Positions 44,810 to 53,625 of a stretch of 64,000 bases of DNA are shown here, piece by piece. The stretch is taken from contig CALCIA010000137.1 in the NCBI GenBank assembly GCA_937907435.1, positions 66,801 through 130,800 on the forward strand, in the 5' to 3' direction. Source of the stretch: an uncultured Actinomycetes bacterium (GTDB taxonomy: Bacteria > Actinomycetota > Thermoleophilia > Solirubrobacterales > 70-9). Every line of letters begins with the position of its first letter. The first letter of the stretch is position 1. Made by a program: the position numbers and the translations under genes. A model generated the notes under the pieces. That model was not told the origin of the DNA. It searched no databases and was given only the letters and a program-made list of their open reading frames with translations.

Positions 44810-46141
44810 ATGAGCAGCACTGAGAGTAGGTCGGCGCTCGCCGATCGTCCAGCGGGGAGCGCGGAAGGGCCGAAGCGGGCCACCCCGGCGAAGAAGCCCA
44901 AGAAACGCCGGAAGCGCAAAGACGGCCGGCGCCTCGTCAAGACCAAGACGCCGCGGATCTACAAACGGATCGACGTCCGCGGCAAGATCATCGACTACTG
45001 CGCGATCGTCGATGTCGGTGGCGGAAAGCAGCAGAAGAAGTACGCGAAGACCTATGGGGCGGCGAAAGAGCTCAAGCGCAACGCCGACACCGACCGCGAC
45101 CGGGGCGAGCTGCAGAAGGCGACGGCGATCCTGTTCCTGGCATTCCTCGACGAATGGGTCGAGCGCTACAAGGGCCAGGGCCGTCGCGGGTTCCGCGACC
45201 ACACCCGCGACGAATATCGCCGCCTGATCCGCGCCTACGCGCATGAGCATTTCTCCGACCGCCTCAAGTTGGTCGAGGTCACCGCCTATCTGTTGGCCCG
45301 CTTCGTCGATTGGCTTGCCGACGAGGAGGCGCAGGGCAAACGCCTGAGCGACAAGACGATCGCCAACATCGTGATCCCGTTGAAGACCGCGCTCAAGAGC
45401 GCCGAGCGCGAGGGGCTCATCCGGTACAACCCCTCGCAGGGGCTCGCCCTCCCGCATCGCGAGGGGAACCCCGATGAGGACGAGGGCGAGGAGGTCAAGG
45501 TGTTCAGCCGTGAGCAGCTGGCGGCTGTCCTCTCGATGGCCCCGGACAAATACAAGCTGCTGTTGGAGATCCTCGCCGGCTGCGGACTCCGCATCAGCGA
45601 GGCCGCCGGGCTGCAGCGGCTCCATTTCCAGTTGGACGACGGCCGGCCGGAGGTCTGCATACGCCGAGCCTGGGTGAAGGGTCGGATCGTGCCCCCGAAG
45701 TCGAAGCGTGGCCGGCGTGACGTCCGCCTTTCGCCGTCCCTGGCGCGGAAGGCCAGGGCTTACCTCGACGCCCGGCCGGGGGAGTCGACCGACTTCTTCT
45801 TCACCTCGGAGGAGCTGGGCGGGCATGGTGGCGTCGGCGGCCCGCTTGACGCCGACAACCTACGGAGGCGGATGCTCAAGCCGCTGGTCGAGGAGGTGGG
45901 CGCCCCGTGGGCGGCGTTCCACACCTTCCGGCACACCTTCGCCTCGATCCACATGGCGGAAGGGACCAACATCGAGGCGCTCAGTCGGGTCCTCGGACAC
46001 CACTCGGCGGCGTTCACGCTCAGCCGCTACACGCATCTGCTTCCGGGTGAGGAGGCGCCGGCGATCGACCTGGCGACCGCCCTTCCCTTCGAGGAGTCGG
46101 TGGCGGTCGAGATGCCGGAGCTCGTGGAGGCCGTCGCATGA
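44810..46141 (+). CDS. int: Tyrosine recombinase (integrase)
   Basis: 443 aa. A basic Lys-rich start and an arm-binding-like domain precede the core. Catalytic residues are Arg in AGCGLRISEAAGL near 258, His-x-x-Arg in FHTFRHTFASIHM near 371-374, His in LGHHSAAFTLSRYTH, and the nucleophile Tyr near 405. It integrates the element, most likely at the tRNA-Met 3' end seen at 53576. The ATG at 44810 is preferred over 44786 because GAGGAGG lies nine bases upstream. The next gene overlaps by four bases. Confidence 0.95.
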   Translation: MSSTESRSALADRPAGSAEGPKRATPAKKPKKRRKRKDGRRLVKTKTPRIYKRIDVRGKIIDYCAIVDVGGGKQQKKYAKTYGAAKELKRNADTDRDRGELQKATAILFLAFLDEWVERYKGQGRRGFRDHTRDEYRRLIRAYAHEHFSDRLKLVEVTAYLLARFVDWLADEEAQGKRLSDKTIANIVIPLKTALKSAEREGLIRYNPSQGLALPHREGNPDEDEGEEVKVFSREQLAAVLSMAPDKYKLLLEILAGCGLRISEAAGLQRLHFQLDDGRPEVCIRRAWVKGRIVPPKSKRGRRDVRLSPSLARKARAYLDARPGESTDFFFTSEELGGHGGVGGPLDADNLRRRMLKPLVEEVGAPWAAFHTFRHTFASIHMAEGTNIEALSRVLGHHSAAFTLSRYTHLLPGEEAPAIDLATALPFEESVAVEMPELVEAVA

Positions 46142-46950
46142 GCGGGGCGACCGAAAACGAGAACGTCGTCGTCGGCTTTCGCGATCACGACCGCCGACGC
46201 TGTGCGCCGAAGATTCCGATCGCGGACGCCGGGGAGTTCAACATCGCCTCCTTTCGCGAGGACGGTTCGCCGATGCCGGACGGCGGCGAGTTCCGGGTGA
46301 CGCTCGTCGAGCTCCGGGGGTCGCTGCTTCCTCATGTCGAGGCGTTCGGCGAAGGTACGGGTGCCCTCCGACGCGCGATCGACCTTGGCCTCTTCGACCA
46401 ACTCGGGGCCGTCCGCGATCACGTCGAGTTCAGCGAACGCCTGGTTGCGATCGGGCTGGCGGACCTCTCCGATCTGGAATTCGGGGAGCAACGCTTGAGT
46501 CGGCCGGATCAGATCCGCCAAGAGGATCGAAGGGCGGTTCTCGGAGCCATGAGGTCGGGCGAGTGGTTGCGAACGCAGTGGATAGCCCGCGTGGCGTTCG
46601 CCCTCGGCGCCGGGGACTGGAAGCCGAGCGACACGAACCGGATCCTCGCCATTCTCCGCGAGCTCCACCAGGACGGCATGGTCGAGCGACGTTTCGGGGA
46701 GGACCACCGCGAGGGGGAGATCGGCGAGGTCGCGGTCTCCTTTGAGGTTTCTCGGGCGGAATGGCGACTCCACCGTGAGTGCCCACCCGTGACCCTGGAC
46801 GGTTTCGTCCGGTCATGGTTTGAAGGGCGCGGAGTCGATCCCGATCGGTCGCTCTCGTGGAAGAAGCGCAACGAGATCGAGGGTCTGATGCGTCTTCTCT
46901 TCCCTGACCCCGAAGAGATAGCCAACGACGACGACGGCGACCGATCTTGA
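46138..46950 (+). CDS. Element protein coupled to the integrase, unknown
   Basis: 270 aa, soluble. A beta-rich N-terminus (GEFNIASFREDGSPMPDGGE), a helical middle, and a possible winged helix (WLRTQWIARVAFALGAG, RILAILRELHQDGMVERRF) followed by an acidic end. No family is recognised. The overlap with int (ATGA) and with the following XRE gene (TTGA) suggests a regulator of integration or a primase-loading accessory; this is inference only. Confidence 0.65.
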   Translation: MSGATENENVVVGFRDHDRRRCAPKIPIADAGEFNIASFREDGSPMPDGGEFRVTLVELRGSLLPHVEAFGEGTGALRRAIDLGLFDQLGAVRDHVEFSERLVAIGLADLSDLEFGEQRLSRPDQIRQEDRRAVLGAMRSGEWLRTQWIARVAFALGAGDWKPSDTNRILAILRELHQDGMVERRFGEDHREGEIGEVAVSFEVSRAEWRLHRECPPVTLDGFVRSWFEGRGVDPDRSLSWKKRNEIEGLMRLLFPDPEEIANDDDGDRS

Positions 46951-47276
46951 AGCGCTGCCGCAGGTACAGCTCCGACGAGGTCGCCCGTCGGTTTGGCGAA
47001 AACCTTCGACGCCTGCGCCGGCGCGAAGGGCTCTCGCAGGAGCAACTCGCCGTGCGGGCCTCCCTTCACAGGACCGAGGTCGGGAACCTTGAGAGAGGAA
47101 AGCGGATACCGCGCATCGACACGTTGATCCGACTGGCGGGGGCGATGGCGATCTCACCCGACGAACTTCTCGATGGCATCTATTGGACCGTCGCCGGGCC
47201 CGTCGCCGGCAATTTCACTTTCACTCCGCGATGGCTGAAACCGGGCAGGCGCCCAACATCGGAATCGATCGCCTAG
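46947..47276 (+). CDS. XRE-family regulator 1
   Basis: 109 aa from a TTG overlapping the previous stop. A Cro/CI helix-turn-helix is clear: RRLRRREGLSQEQLAVRASL followed by VGNLERGKRIPRIDTLIRLA. The short C-terminus has no metal or signal domain. It is a close design match to the next gene, suggesting duplication. Likely target: the GTAAACC repeats at 47695-47733. Confidence 0.82.
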   Translation: MKRCRRYSSDEVARRFGENLRRLRRREGLSQEQLAVRASLHRTEVGNLERGKRIPRIDTLIRLAGAMAISPDELLDGIYWTVAGPVAGNFTFTPRWLKPGRRPTSESIA

Positions 47277-47319
47277 GGACCCGTGCCAACCGACCCACGC
47301 GAGCGGAGGTCCCGCACAT

Positions 47320-47610
47320 ATGGATGTCTTGGAGCGGTTCGGGGCGAATCTCCTTCGGATCCGGCAGGCCAGGAGGCTGAGCCAGGAAAGCCTTGCGGAA
47401 TCGGCGGGGATTCATCGGACGCAGATCAGCCTGTTCGAGACGGGGCAGCGCCAGCCGCTCATGGAAACGCTGGTCAGGTTGGCGGGGGCGCTCGAAGTGC
47501 CGCTCTCCGCACTTCTGGAAGGGATCGTCTTCCGGCCGGGGCCGGGCGGCGGCGTATTTCTGATCATCGAGCCGCCCGAGTTGCCACGATTCAGGCCGGA
47601 GCTGGCCTGA
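47320..47610 (+). CDS. XRE-family regulator 2
   Basis: 96 aa with LLRIRQARRLSQESLAESAG and ISLFETGQRQPLMETLVRLA, a Cro/CI-type helix-turn-helix, and a C-terminus resembling that of regulator 1. Regulators 1 and 2 lie 43 bases apart and precede the only strong promoter/operator I can see in the element. Confidence 0.85.
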   Translation: MDVLERFGANLLRIRQARRLSQESLAESAGIHRTQISLFETGQRQPLMETLVRLAGALEVPLSALLEGIVFRPGPGGGVFLIIEPPELPRFRPELA

Positions 47611-47694
47611 TTGCGAAGGGGAACGGTTGCCGCGTCCCGCGCGGGGCGTCGGGCGCACACTTGGCGATCGCGATCACGCGCCGCTCCAGAACCT

Positions 47695-47741
47695 GTAAAC
47701 CAAGGTTGACAATCTCTGTAAACCCTGGTTTACTCTATGGG
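47695..47741 (+). promoter_or_regulatory. Sigma70-type promoter with two GTAAACC operators
   Basis: -35 TTGACA (47706-47711), 17-base spacer, -10 TTTACT (47729-47734). Operator 1 is GTAAACC-AA-GGTTGAC (47695-47710) and overlaps the -35 box. Operator 2 is GTAAACC-CT-GGTTTAC (47718-47733), a perfect 7-2-7 palindrome overlapping the -10 box. Centres are 23 bases apart. Binding would block RNA polymerase. Confidence 0.85.
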
Positions 47742-47777
47742 AGTCAGCAACTGCAAGTCGAAGCGACGGGAGGCGAG

Positions 47778-48218
47778 TTGAGCGATCTTCGTAAAACCCC
47801 ATATACCGACCGGATCATGGAGTTGACCGGCGCCGATCAACGTGAGGCCCTGATCTTGGAGACGGCCCTCCGTTGGGGCAATAGTTGGGGCGGCAACCCG
47901 GGGACCCTCGACCATCTGGACGCTGCCGAATTCGACGGACAGGTGCGGGATGTGTTGCATGTCTTCCTGATGGATCCCGCCGAGCGGGACGAAGTCGAAA
48001 GCCTGGCCGAAGCTGAACGCACGATCCCGTCCGCGCCAAAGCCCGCCGGGGCGCCCACGGTCGGCGAGCGCGTCCGGGTCTGGTTCAGCGGGAACGGAGT
48101 GGTGATGGAGGACGCGGACGACCCGAAGATGAAGCCGTGCAGGGTCCGACTGGACGGCGCGCACGAGGACACCTTCCACAATGCTGACCAGATCCGGCCT
48201 GAGACCGCCCCGGCGTGA
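47778..48218 (+). CDS. Hypothetical element protein under the XRE promoter
   Basis: 146 aa from a TTG behind GGGAGGCGAG. An N-terminal helical part (LSDLRKTPYTDRIMELTGAD, RWGNSWGGNPGTLDHLDAAE) and a C-terminal small beta domain (GERVRVWFSGNGVVMEDADD, CRVRLDGAHEDTFHNADQI). No family is recognised. First gene of the message controlled by the 47695 operators; overlaps the next gene (GTGA). Confidence 0.6.
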   Translation: MSDLRKTPYTDRIMELTGADQREALILETALRWGNSWGGNPGTLDHLDAAEFDGQVRDVLHVFLMDPAERDEVESLAEAERTIPSAPKPAGAPTVGERVRVWFSGNGVVMEDADDPKMKPCRVRLDGAHEDTFHNADQIRPETAPA

Positions 48219-48478
48219 GCGCTGAGAGGAAGGATGGCGGACCGGCGCCGGGCGCGGATACCGCAACCGCCAGGCAGATCCGGGCAGCGCTCCGGGTCCA
48301 GGCGGGCCGCAAGAGCCGTGGTCAGGAGATGATCGACGAGGCCGACGCCGCGATCGCTGGTCTGCTGCAGAAGGTTCCGAAAGCCGACGGGATCACGATG
48401 GAGGAGGCGGCCTCAGAGGTCGGGATCTCACGGAATATGGCGTACAAGATGATCCGGCGGGAGCGACGGGAGCAATGA
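48215..48478 (+). CDS. Small helix-turn-helix protein
   Basis: 87 aa from a GTG overlapping the previous stop. A basic helix (RQIRAALRVQAGRKSRGQE) is followed by a C-terminal HTH (ITMEEAASEVGISRNMAYKM). It could be a transfer or excision control factor. Convergent with the ATPase gene at 48576. Confidence 0.6.
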   Translation: MSAERKDGGPAPGADTATARQIRAALRVQAGRKSRGQEMIDEADAAIAGLLQKVPKADGITMEEAASEVGISRNMAYKMIRRERREQ

Positions 48479-48575
48479 ATTGGGCCTACGACGAATCCCG
48501 CTCTCAGCCGATTTTCCTCACTCGTATAAAGCGCCCCCGTCGACGAGACGCCCCCAAAAGCCCCGGCGGGTGCAT

Positions 48576-50303
48576 TCACCCGGCCGGGGTCTGCGCCTCC
48601 GCCGGCGGCTCCTCTTCGCTGACCGGCTCGACAGTCTCGACGGGCCTTCCCCGATCATTCTCTCGGTCCGTCGCAGAAAGCATTTGAAAGATGTCGGTTT
48701 GTACCCACTCACCGTCCAGCTCTTCGTCTTGTTCCTCCAGGTCTTTGGTCTCCGCGATCTTCTCGGGCACCGGCCTGTCGGCCGCTCCTGGGGTGTAGAC
48801 GAATTGCGCCCGTCGAGTTTCCCGCCGTCCCGTCGGGGTCCAGAATTCGATCTGCCGGATTCGCTCGGAACGGGTGCCCGTCCAGTTGCTCAGGTCCAAG
48901 GTGAAGCCGACGAACCGCCTTCCTCGATATGACCCTGCCTGGACGGAGAGATTGCCGATCTGATGCAGGAGGCGGAGATCCGCCAACGCCTGTATCTCTT
49001 TGCCCCACTGCTCCTCTTGAAGGTGCGTCCCCTCCACCAGGAAGACGTTCGTCCCGTTGACGTCCAGGCAGAATTTTGCGACGTCGGACAGTCGTTCGCG
49101 GACGGCATCCGCCTGCGGCCCTGCATCGCGGGCTAAGTCTTCCTGCTTGAGCGCGGAGAGTCCGGCTGCGGACTCGTTCACGTCCTCAGCGCCGATCCGA
49201 TTACGTGGCCGTGAAGGATTAGCGGTCCGCTCGTTGGCATTCCTCAGCGCACTCTGCGTCAGGTGCAGGTAGTCGCGCGCCACGCCACCCGATCCGAGGA
49301 CGAGTCGCTGACGTCCGCCGTCAGTCAGAAGGGTGTCGAGAGGCACGCCAAGAGGCTCACAGATTCCCGACAAGACATCCTCAAGGAAGCTCTGCGCTGC
49401 CTGGAAGCGCTCAAGGGTTATGTCGAGGGAGATCTCGGCCGCATCCTGGCCAATCTGCATGCCACGCGGAGGGTCGCCTTCGACGAAAGGCTGCAGCCGA
49501 TGACGGACGCCGCAGATCTTGAGCCAGATGTCGAGGTTCTTGACGACCTGATGTAGGTACGCCAGGACATCGGGCTGGTCGTTGAAAGGAACGTGGTAGA
49601 AGTCGTCGAGCACGATCAAGGTCGCCTTCTGCCCGAGCATCGACTGTGCTTCGGAGAGGACTTCACGGATCGGGACGGCCGCGCCGAGGAGCCCGTCCAT
49701 CTTGGTCCGCTCTTCCGTGCCCTCGGAACTGTTCTCGCTCGAGCTACCTCGCTCCACTTCCCCGCCGGCGTCGACGCCTACCCCGTGTCGTTTGAGGGGC
49801 AGTCGAGCGCTGAATGATCTCTTGGTACCCCTGTCCTGAAGTTCTTTGACCGTGTGCCGAGCAACCTGGGGAGCCGCGAGGAGGTTCTTCATGGTTCGGA
49901 TCAATCTCCGGAGCCGCCTCCGCACCCGAAATCGACGAACCCGTTCGTCGAGCCGGAGCAACGGTGGTTTTAGACGATCGTCGAGTCCGGAAAGCAACTC
50001 GATCACCATCTCGATCAGCACATCGGGATATGGCCGATTCCTGAGAGTCTCGACATCAATGAAGACCACGGAGTGTGCGTCCTCGCCATCCGAACTGGCG
50101 ATTTTGCGCAGGAGCGTCGACTTGCCGACTCCGCGACGACCGAGGACGAACTGGTGTCGGCGCGTCGCCGTCTCCTCCAAGATGCCGATACGAGGGGGGA
50201 CAAAACGTCCAGCCGTCCGTTTGTCGGCGCGCGCCGCCTCGGCAAGAGCGGCCAGGAGGGCCGGAAGCTGATCGTCGGAAATGGCGTCAATTCGGTCTAC
50301 CAT
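48576..50303 (-). CDS. P-loop ATPase of candidate defence module
   Basis: 575 aa. Walker A GRRGVGKSTLL at 55-65, Walker B ATLIVLDDFYHV at 227-238, and an AAA/ORC-like spacing between them (HSVVFIDVETLRNR at 78-91). A low-complexity charged insert lies at about 180-200. The C-terminal third (VNGTNVFLVEGTHLQEEQWG, SYRGRRFVGFTLDLSNWTG) is an unrecognised beta-rich domain, followed by a disordered acidic tail. It is divergent from the PD-(D/E)XK gene, so the pair probably shares a 130-base promoter region. Family name unknown. Confidence 0.75.
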   Translation of the reverse strand: MVDRIDAISDDQLPALLAALAEAARADKRTAGRFVPPRIGILEETATRRHQFVLGRRGVGKSTLLRKIASSDGEDAHSVVFIDVETLRNRPYPDVLIEMVIELLSGLDDRLKPPLLRLDERVRRFRVRRRLRRLIRTMKNLLAAPQVARHTVKELQDRGTKRSFSARLPLKRHGVGVDAGGEVERGSSSENSSEGTEERTKMDGLLGAAVPIREVLSEAQSMLGQKATLIVLDDFYHVPFNDQPDVLAYLHQVVKNLDIWLKICGVRHRLQPFVEGDPPRGMQIGQDAAEISLDITLERFQAAQSFLEDVLSGICEPLGVPLDTLLTDGGRQRLVLGSGGVARDYLHLTQSALRNANERTANPSRPRNRIGAEDVNESAAGLSALKQEDLARDAGPQADAVRERLSDVAKFCLDVNGTNVFLVEGTHLQEEQWGKEIQALADLRLLHQIGNLSVQAGSYRGRRFVGFTLDLSNWTGTRSERIRQIEFWTPTGRRETRRAQFVYTPGAADRPVPEKIAETKDLEEQDEELDGEWVQTDIFQMLSATDRENDRGRPVETVEPVSEEEPPAEAQTPAG

Positions 50304-50435
50304 GAGGCCAGACTCTATTAATCATCTGCCCCCATTAGTTCGATGGAGTCCGCCAGCTGCGGGCTCCCCTCAAGGCAAGTGGCAAGGGAGATAGGTTCCT
50401 TCCGGTCGGCGGGGCCAGGGGGAGGTACGCATCGG

Positions 50436-52598
50436 ATGTCCCAAAGTAAGAGCGAGACTGGAGACGCTGACCGTCTGCCGGCAAATTTCCGACGTTCGCT
50501 TGAGCTCGGCGCGCGGGTCATCGGCTCCCTAGGCGACGGTGCCGATCTTGTGCAGGAGATTGCCGAGAAAAGAAAGGTACTTCGGGAGGTTCTCGATCCG
50601 CACGACGCGGTTCACTTGATGGGGCAGTTGTGTATGGCGGAGTCCTTCATCGACCCGGACACCTATGCCGAGAGCGAGCATCCAGGGTCGGCATACGTGA
50701 TCGAGGTGGTGGCCGCCGAGCTCCTCGGCCGAGATGACCGTGCGGGCTCCCGGGATGCCAGTGCGATCGACGCAAATGTTCTCGGCCCGATCCGAGACCT
50801 GGCAGCCGAGGCGACGATCCTCGAGTCCTTCCGGCGTCAGGTCACTGCCGGCTTCTGGGATGGCCCGGAAGGGGCCGCTCGCGGCCGCGCCGCGGCCCAC
50901 CACCTCTACTTGCGAAATCCGGGATGGTGGTGGCAGGAGTATGAGACGCTGCGCGGGCTCTTCGGCGAGGAGCGGTTCGCGACCCGCCTGCGCGAGCGAC
51001 TCGGATTTGACTGCGAGGCGGCGATCGCGATCTCGGACGCGGTCCCCGGTCTCGTCCGAGATCGCATGATGAGCCGGATGGAGTCCGCTCGCGACGATCG
51101 GGAAGAGTTCGGCCCTGGCAATCCCGCGTTCGACTGGGCCGAATCTGTGTTCGACGGCAAATGGAAGTCGGACCCGACCAATGCCGCGCGGATCATTCCG
51201 CTCGTCTGGGCGATGAACACTCTCGGAGAGGCCTGCCTGTTGTCGCCTACGGAGGCAGCGGCCGCGGCGGGTGTGAGCAAAGAGGTTGGCACCGCGTATC
51301 TAGAGCGGATGTCGCTCTCCTTTGGCCAGCGGGAGGAAGACCTGTTTGCGCTCGCGGAGGCGGTCCGCTGGCATCCCTACGTCAAGGTGAACGACGACGC
51401 CTACTTCCTCACCATTCCAGGAGCGGACCTGTGGGCCTTGCGGCCCGTCTTCGAGGGCGCGTTGAAAGACGGCGCTAGTTACACCAAGCATCGCGGCCGA
51501 TGGCTGGAGCGCCGCGCCGCGGAGATTCTTGGCCCGATCCTTGAGCCCGACGAGACGCATCATTCGGTGCGCTTTCACGATGCGGAGCGCCAGGGCGAGA
51601 TGGACGTCTTGATGCGGTGCGGCTCGACCGCTGTGGTGGTGGAGGCAAAGAGCGCCACTCTGCGACCTGGTGCCAGACGCGGGGGCGAGGCCCTTATCAG
51701 CCATCTACGCGAGAACCTGACGAAGGCGGCAAGACAGGGGGCGCAGGCCAAGGAAATTCTGCTCGATTCGAAGCCGTTGACCGAGCCGTCCGGAAAAGAG
51801 GTCAAGTTGGCCGAGAAGGTGACCGAGGTTCAGACGATCGTGGTCACGCTCGACGATCTCTCCGCGGTGGCACCCGTGCTTTGGGAACTTGAGGGCACCC
51901 GGACGATGCCCGAAGGCGTCACTGCGCCGTGGGTCGTCAACCTGAACGAGCTCATGGCGGTAGCCGCGACGACCCGGTGGCCTGTGCAGCTCATACATTT
52001 CCTGCGCCGCCGGTCCCGGCTGAACGAGCTCGGCCGCTTCGTGGCGAGCGATGAGCTCGACTGGTGGATGCACTACCTGAAGCTGGGCCTCTACTTCGAG
52101 AAGGAAACCGGGGAGGAGCGCATTCGCTACACGTCGTTGACCGACCCACTGGACCAGTGGATGCTCTATGAGCAGGGGATACGCACCGAGCCGGCGCCGA
52201 AACCAGAGATGAAGATCCCGGCGGGGTCGACCGACTTTCTCGACCTCCTGTGCTCGGAGCGTCCCCCAGGCTGGGTACAGGCCGGTTGCGCTCTCTTGGA
52301 CGCAGACAGCGATGCGCAGAGGGAGCTCTGGAAGGGCATGAAGAAATTAAGGAAGCTCGCGCGCAAGCGCAAGCGGGTCCAGCGCGTCGCGTTGACCTTC
52401 AAGGAGCCCGCGCCCTTGCTCTTCTGCGGGATCGCAGGGCTCGAGCCGCCGGGAGACGCCTTGCTTGAGTCCCTGAAGATCCAGGTCGCCGAACGTTTCG
52501 ACGAACTGGGGCCTCAACGGACCCTGGCCATCGGTAGCTCGGTTTCCAGCAGGCGGGCATACGACGCGCTCTTGGTGGTGGATCGGCCCAAGCAGTGA
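50436..52598 (+). CDS. 720-aa protein with PD-(D/E)XK nuclease-like domain
   Basis: The N-terminal 370 residues are helical and unrecognised (FRRSLELGARVIGSLGDGAD, YLRNPGWWWQEYETLRGLFG). From about 370 a restriction-endonuclease-like fold is indicated: an upstream acidic helix (RRAAEILGPILEPDE), Asp390 in GEMDVLMRCG, and Glu403-x-Lys405 in VVVEAKSAT. The C-terminal 250 residues are again unrecognised. The ATG at 50436 was chosen (GGAGG 11-15 bases upstream) over 50343. It is divergent from the ATPase gene and followed by a helical protein. Likely a nuclease effector; targets unknown. Confidence 0.75.
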   Translation: MSQSKSETGDADRLPANFRRSLELGARVIGSLGDGADLVQEIAEKRKVLREVLDPHDAVHLMGQLCMAESFIDPDTYAESEHPGSAYVIEVVAAELLGRDDRAGSRDASAIDANVLGPIRDLAAEATILESFRRQVTAGFWDGPEGAARGRAAAHHLYLRNPGWWWQEYETLRGLFGEERFATRLRERLGFDCEAAIAISDAVPGLVRDRMMSRMESARDDREEFGPGNPAFDWAESVFDGKWKSDPTNAARIIPLVWAMNTLGEACLLSPTEAAAAAGVSKEVGTAYLERMSLSFGQREEDLFALAEAVRWHPYVKVNDDAYFLTIPGADLWALRPVFEGALKDGASYTKHRGRWLERRAAEILGPILEPDETHHSVRFHDAERQGEMDVLMRCGSTAVVVEAKSATLRPGARRGGEALISHLRENLTKAARQGAQAKEILLDSKPLTEPSGKEVKLAEKVTEVQTIVVTLDDLSAVAPVLWELEGTRTMPEGVTAPWVVNLNELMAVAATTRWPVQLIHFLRRRSRLNELGRFVASDELDWWMHYLKLGLYFEKETGEERIRYTSLTDPLDQWMLYEQGIRTEPAPKPEMKIPAGSTDFLDLLCSERPPGWVQAGCALLDADSDAQRELWKGMKKLRKLARKRKRVQRVALTFKEPAPLLFCGIAGLEPPGDALLESLKIQVAERFDELGPQRTLAIGSSVSSRRAYDALLVVDRPKQ

Positions 52599-52682
52599 AC
52601 GACATGCGGGTGCGACTCCGTGTGCAGCAGGACGGTCGGTAGTTCCTTGAAAGCCGACCGAAAGCCTGAAACCCTCGACGGG

Positions 52683-53396
52683 ATGCCGAGTGCGGTGCGG
52701 GACCCGCGAGAACCGGGGGAGGGATCGCCGGCTCTGGTCCATCGCGAGGATCTCTTCGCGGCCCGCCGCTATCTGGATCGCCTGCGAGTCCACCACTTGG
52801 ACCTGACGCGACGATTCATGGAGGCTGACGGCAACCTCTATTCGATCGATCTCGTCATCGGCGCGGTGATGAGCCGCTCGTACTCATTGATCGACGGCTT
52901 CATCTTCGCCTTCGACACCTGGAACCTGATCGTCGCGGCGCCGCTTCTGCGGATGCAGTTGGACAGCCTCACCCGCCTCGCCTACATCGCCACGGCGCCG
53001 AGGGCGGACGAGGTCGCAGAGTACGTGATCGGTGGAGGCGAGTTCCGAAAGCTGAAGGACGCGGAGGGGCGCCGTCTGACCGACGCCCGGCTGATCGAAC
53101 ACGCCGAGGAGACGCATCCGTGGGTGAAAGGCGTCTATCACGCAACTTCAGGGTGGGTCCATTTCTCCCCGGCGCACGTTGTGGCCAACTGGCAGGTCGA
53201 CGAGGATAGTGAGAGGGTCGCGAATCTAAGTGGGGGGATTCCGATCCAGCCGGACCGGATCCCGGTCTCGATGCTTCAAGAAGTGCTCGGGGCGATGATC
53301 AAAGCGACCGAGGAGATCTTTGGCTACGTGGAGGCGTGGGAGGCGCGAAAGGGCCTCCCGTTAGGACAAGCGCGCGAGCTCGGAAGTCGGGACTGA
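52683..53396 (+). CDS. Helical hypothetical protein (DUF5677-like)
   Basis: 237 aa from the ATG at 52683; the frame is open to 52620. The middle reads YSLIDGFIFAFDTWNLIVAA, PLLRMQLDSLTRLAYIA, FRKLKDAEGRRLTDARLIEH and HATSGWVHFSPAHVV, a pattern I associate with uncharacterised DUF5677-like proteins often found on mobile islands. No enzymatic motif is certain. It lies 85 bases after the nuclease-like gene in the same direction and ends near the element border. Confidence 0.6.
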   Translation: MPSAVRDPREPGEGSPALVHREDLFAARRYLDRLRVHHLDLTRRFMEADGNLYSIDLVIGAVMSRSYSLIDGFIFAFDTWNLIVAAPLLRMQLDSLTRLAYIATAPRADEVAEYVIGGGEFRKLKDAEGRRLTDARLIEHAEETHPWVKGVYHATSGWVHFSPAHVVANWQVDEDSERVANLSGGIPIQPDRIPVSMLQEVLGAMIKATEEIFGYVEAWEARKGLPLGQARELGSRD

Positions 53397-53575
53397 CTCG
53401 GCGCGGGGTTCGCGAACCCCGCGCTCCGGCCGGGTCCGTTGACGAGCTTCGACACAGCCGTGGTGGGGCACGAAATGGGGCACAAAGTCTCACATATTCC
53501 AGCTGATCTCGGCCAAGCCCGTCTCGCGAATTTGGCTTGAAACCTAGCTTGGCATAGCCAAGGCAAGACCCCGGA

Positions 53576-53622
53576 TCGGACTCATAACCCGAAGGTCGCA
53601 GGTTCGAATCCTGCCCCCGCTA
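53576..53622 (+). tRNA. tRNA-Met (CAT) 3' fragment, attachment-site scar
   Basis: Anticodon loop CTCATAA (CAT at 53583-53585), variable AGGTC, T-arm GCAGG-TTCGAAT-CCTGC, acceptor 3' strand CCCCGCT and discriminator A. The 5' half does not pair: no AGCGGGG-like strand or normal D-arm precedes, and the first anticodon-stem pair is A-C. This is what remains at the far end of an element integrated into a tRNA 3' end. A small inverted repeat CTTGGC-ATA-GCCAAG (53548-53562) lies beside it. Confidence 0.75.
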
Positions 53623-53625
53623 TAG

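Larger units (their letters stand above)
29913..53622. mobile_element. Integrative conjugative element (left end not defined)
   Basis: Conjugation genes (29913-44616), a tyrosine integrase (44810-46141), XRE regulators, cargo genes and a tRNA-Met 3' fragment follow in order. The right border is placed at the end of the tRNA fragment. The left border is set at the first conjugation gene only for convenience: no matching tRNA or repeat was found to the left, and the true end may lie before base 1. The genes use GAG more than GAA codons, unlike the secreted-protein block beside them. Confidence 0.7.

Noticed and set aside
44613..44813. 66-aa ORF starting GTGA at the end of the excisionase-like gene
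   Set aside because: It runs through the hairpin and the integrase ribosome site, has no domain-like composition, and overlaps the integrase start.
48322..48579. Reverse-strand ORF over the small HTH gene
   Set aside because: Antisense shadow of a better gene with coupled start and HTH motif.
48475..48687. ORF overlapping the stop of the HTH gene
   Set aside because: Mostly antisense to the 3' end of the ATPase gene, with no ribosome site or recognisable sequence.
53550..53622. Complete tRNA gene
   Set aside because: The length would fit, but the 5' acceptor strand does not pair with CCCCGCT and the D-arm is not normal; only the 3' half is tRNA-like.
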